Positions 61,260-64,000 of a stretch of DNA of 64,000 nt are shown piece by piece (positions within the stretch are counted from its first letter, which is position 1; the number at the start of each line of letters is the position of its first letter). Location: assembly GCF_017591425.1 (NCBI RefSeq), contig NW_024466512.1, positions 24,171,501-24,235,500 of the forward strand. The letters run 5' to 3'. The position numbers and the translations under genes were made by a program. The DNA comes from Ochotona curzoniae (lineage: Eukaryota; Chordata; Mammalia; Lagomorpha; Ochotonidae). A model generated the notes under the pieces. It saw only the letters and a list, made by a program, of their open reading frames with translations. It ran no database searches and was not told the origin of the DNA.

Positions 61260-61785
61260 TTTATTATTATTTTAAATTTTATTATTATTATCATTTTATG
61301 ATACAATTCCATAGGTCTTGGGATTTCCCAAGACCTCACCCCAGGTCCCCTCCCCACCATTGAGTTCCCCTATATTATTATTACTACAGTATAATTCTTC
61401 ACAAACAGTCATATGTCCATCATTGCAGGCATATCCAATGGAGTCCAGCATCCCGTTGTCAAGATATAGTTAACTGTTTCATTGGAAGCCCATCCTTTAT
61501 CTGGAAGTAGAGCTGCCCACATGATAGTCTCCATTATACAGTTACCATACATCCCCTTAAATGAAAAGCTACAATACAAAATCAACAACAGGAAGAAAAA
61601 TAGAAATTTAAAACACCATGAAGTTTTCAAGAGGTTTTGATAGTTCAACAGTCCTGAATTGCTGTTGATCCTGCCACTCCAATCACGATGAAATCTCTCC
61701 AGAATCCACTGGCCGACAGTCCACCTTAGAGTCTCCGCCGGCCCAGATAGTCACTGTCAACACTTGGCTAGAGTAGCTGATCAAC
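61260..61785 (-). mobile_element. 5'-truncated L1 (lagomorph type), minus orientation
   Basis: On the minus strand it ends in a lagomorph L1 3' end: a GGGGAGGGGACCTGGGG run, GACCTATGGAATTGTATCAT, then an A/ATA-rich tail. An 18-base direct repeat, TGACACTGACAATATTTT, flanks it at 61242-61259 and 61786-61803, so this is a single retrotransposition event of about 0.53 kb. It lies mostly in the 3' UTR and has no ORF. Confidence 0.88.
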
Positions 61786-62435
61786 TGACACTGACAATAT
61801 TTTAAGACTAACTCCCCTTCATCCTTCTTAAAAGAGAACATTTATCATTTAAGGTTAGCTTTATGTCTTCTACAATCAGACTAAGGTTACAGACTCTCAG
61901 CCAGAATACTACAGAGGTGGTGATGTGTCCCAGAGGACATGACTCCCACCTGTACTTCCATAATACTCCTAACTTGGCCAGCCATTCAAGATGTTGTCCA
62001 ATTTTTCTACTATGTAATTGCTGCATATTTTCTACCTTGTGATTAGTAAGCAGTTTGTAAGCACACATTTTAAATGTGTAAGTACCCTGCTTCCTCATTA
62101 AAATTCCATAGATTCTGCATTTAGAATGCTAATTTACAATTTTTATTATGATGTCCACAAAACGACTTTCCAACTCTAACAGTCCCTCAACATATCATCA
62201 ATTAGTGGCAATGAAAATGCAGGGGACACAGCACTGGCACTAACGACACTTTCCATGATTCATAAGATGGATTTATTAGATAAGATAGGGAGAGATTTCC
62301 AAACCTAGGGCGTGCAAGGCCCCCAGTCTGATCATGAAAACCACAGGCTGACCTTCAATGGTAATCAGCAGGAAGCAGCTATAGAAGATGACATGGAACT
62401 ACACCCTTCAGCAGTCTTAAGGATAGCGGCTAGAG

Positions 62436-62650
62436 GGCCCAGCATAATAGCCTAGTGGCTAAATCCTCGCCTTGCATGTGCCAGCATCCCATATGGGTGT
62501 TGGTTCATGTCCTTGCTGCTCTGCTTCCCATTCAGCTCCCAGCTCTCAGCCAGAACACAGAGGACATGACTCCCACCTGTGTAGAGGATAGCTCAAAGCC
62601 TTGGGACCATGCACCTGCAATCCGCCTTTCCAATTTAAAAAAAAAATCTT
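62436..62650 (+). mobile_element. CSINE with internal deletion (pika-type), plus orientation
   Basis: GGGCCCAGCATAATAGCCTA head, CTCAAAGCCTTGGGACCATG, then jumps to CCGCCTTTCCAATTTAAAAA; the segment between was lost. Confidence 0.85.
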
Positions 62651-62667
62651 AAAAGGGGAAAGGGAGG

Positions 62668-62870
62668 GGCCAGGCCTGGGCCTGTGCAGTAGTGCAGTAG
62701 CCTAATCCTCTGCCAGTGGTGCCGGCATCCCATATGGGTGCCAACTCATGTCCTGGCTACTCCACTTCCAATCCAGCAGAGGATGATCCAAATTCTCAGA
62801 ACCCTGCACCCATGAAGGAGACCTAGAGGAAGCACCTGGAAACTCAATCAGAAGCAAAGGTAGGACTCAA
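62668..62870 (+). mobile_element. CSINE fragment, plus orientation
   Basis: GGGCCAGGCCTGGGCCTGTG, GCCGGCATCCCATATGGGTG and CCCATGAAGGAGACCTAGAG. The tail is replaced by what looks like an inverted SINE piece up to about 62930. Confidence 0.7.
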
Positions 62871-62934
62871 AACTCAAACCCTCTGAAATGGGATGTGGGC
62901 TTGGAGGTTAACCTTGTACCAAATGTCACCCTAC

Positions 62935-63560
62935 CCAATTTATTTTTCTTGAGAGTTTTATACTTTTGGCTATCAAGGTAAGAGTTGGTCTATTTTGAGT
63001 TAAACTTTGTTCAGAGGGTCTCAGTTTATTCTTTTCATGGCTACCCAGTAATTCCCAACATCTTCTGCTGAAGAAACTATCCTTTTGCCAATATGCAGCC
63101 TTAGCACCTTTAAAAAATGGGTGTTGGATCTTCCTCCGCCAAAGGCCATTTGGATATTTGTAACATCACTCAAGAGCCACACAAAATTATCAGCTCAAAA
63201 ATTAGCCTGCTGCATATGTATTGGATTCCAAGTCTTGCCCCCCAGCAGGGCCCCTGCTTTAGCTAATCATTTGATTATACTTAGGCAAGGCTTTACTTCT
63301 GAGGCCTCTCTAATCTGTGCCACTGACCCATATGCCAGTACCATGCTGCTCTGACTACTTAAGTTTTGTAGTAGATGCTGAAATCAAGGCTTCCAACTTC
63401 ATTCTAAATTTGCAAGATGGCTCTGGCGGTTCATAGACCTTAGTGATTCCTCATGAAGTTTAAAATGATTTTATACATTTTTGCAAAAATGCCATTGGGT
63501 TTTGATATAGACTGCATTCATCAGATTGCTTTAGCTAGTGTGGACACTTCTTAAAAAGCA
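62935..63560 (-). mobile_element. Old L1 ORF2 remnant, minus orientation
   Basis: The plus strand shows antisense ORF2 landmarks in order: ATGGCTACCCAGTAATTCCC, TATGCCAGTACCATGCTGCT, TTTTGTAGTAGATGCTGAAA, AATGCCATTGGGTTTTGATA. Interrupted by stops on the L1 strand. Confidence 0.75.
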
Positions 63561-63787
63561 GTTTGTTAATCAGAAAGGCTCAGTGAGCATGAGAGCAAGT
63601 GGGCTCTCCAGCTGTTTGCTGGCACACTCCCCCAATGTCTGAGCTCGGGTGGGGCCAGGCTGAAGCAGCAACTTTGACCTCCTCCGAATGAAGAACTTCT
63701 GAGACTGCTAAGAGAATGGAGAGACAAGCCACAGTCTCAAAGAGAACAGATGCAAACTGCATCTCTGAACAAGAACGTTTATCCAGG

Positions 63788-64000
63788 AGCTGGCAGTGAC
63801 ACAGCATGCTACTCCTCCACCTGCAGCACTAGCATCCCCTACGGACACAGGTTCAAGTCCTGGCTGCTCCACTTCCAAGCTATTTCCCTGCAGACGGCCT
63901 AGGAGAGCAGTAGAGGATGGCCCAAAGCCTTGGACTCCTGCACACAGCTGTGAAACCTGAAAGAAGCTCTGGTTCTAAGCTTCAAACAGCCCAGTTTTGG
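63788..64000 (+). mobile_element. CSINE cut by the window end, plus orientation
   Basis: AGCACTAGCATCCCCTACGG, GGAGAGCAGTAGAGGATGGC, AGCTCTGGTTCTAAGCTTCA. The 3' part lies outside. Confidence 0.85.

Larger units (their letters stand above)
57329..64000 (-). other. R3HCC1L: R3HCC1L 5' intron, continuing past the window
   Basis: The acceptor at 57329 shows that at least one 5' UTR exon lies further upstream on the minus strand. I see no GC-rich promoter or obvious donor exon before the window ends, so the promoter is outside. The stretch holds SINEs, L1 pieces and a CT microsatellite. Confidence 0.8.

Noticed and set aside
63085..63354. An 89-codon plus-strand frame
   Set aside because: The DNA is antisense L1 ORF2 remnant.

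Overview
This is mammalian genomic DNA, most likely from a lagomorph and probably a pika (Ochotona). The evidence is about thirty copies, in every state of decay, of the tRNA-derived lagomorph C-repeat SINE (CSINE), plus L1 3' ends of lagomorph type. The two youngest SINE copies begin GGGCCCGGCGC. That looks more like the pika than the rabbit form of the family, but the genus is inferred from memory of the consensus.

The window holds two protein-coding genes arranged tail to tail. LOXL4 (plus strand) has a non-coding first exon in a GC-rich promoter near 13.0 kb. It has fourteen coding exons between 15,773 and 29,446, which give an intact 757-residue secreted lysyl oxidase: signal peptide, four SRCR domains and a copper/LTQ catalytic domain. 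Its 3' UTR runs to a poly(A) signal at 30,951 and contains a recently inserted SINE. R3HCC1L (minus strand) has its start codon at 57,314 in a 1.8 kb exon, then five smaller exons down to the stop at 34,258. Together they encode an intact 772-residue protein with a disordered N-terminal two thirds, an RRM-like fold region and a C-terminal basic/coiled-coil end. Its 5' UTR exons and promoter lie beyond the right edge. Neighbouring LOXL4 and R3HCC1L in convergent orientation match the human 10q24.2 order. All splice junctions I located are GT-AG and preserve reading frame.

Layout: 1-12.6 kb is intergenic DNA upstream of LOXL4, with SINEs, old L1 pieces, a probable solo LTR near 7.5-7.9 kb and an old hAT-Charlie-like fragment near 6.4 kb. 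The LOXL4 CpG-rich promoter and exon 1 occupy 12.6-13.06 kb, and LOXL4 runs from 13.0 to 31.0 kb. A 2-2.6 kb intergenic strip lies at 31-33.5 kb. R3HCC1L covers 33.2/33.5-57.3 kb, and its long AT-rich first intron fills the rest to 64 kb. The R3HCC1L introns are heavily loaded with SINEs, and also hold L1 remnants, a 5'-truncated L1 with a clean 18-bp target-site duplication, and a short U2 snRNA retro-fragment.

The two genes are not functionally linked. LOXL4 works outside the cell on collagen and elastin cross-linking; R3HCC1L is a poorly understood intracellular RNA-binding-like protein. I found no operon, CRISPR array, phage or novel system. The points worth a second look are retroelement insertions, UTR and promoter details, and splice features.
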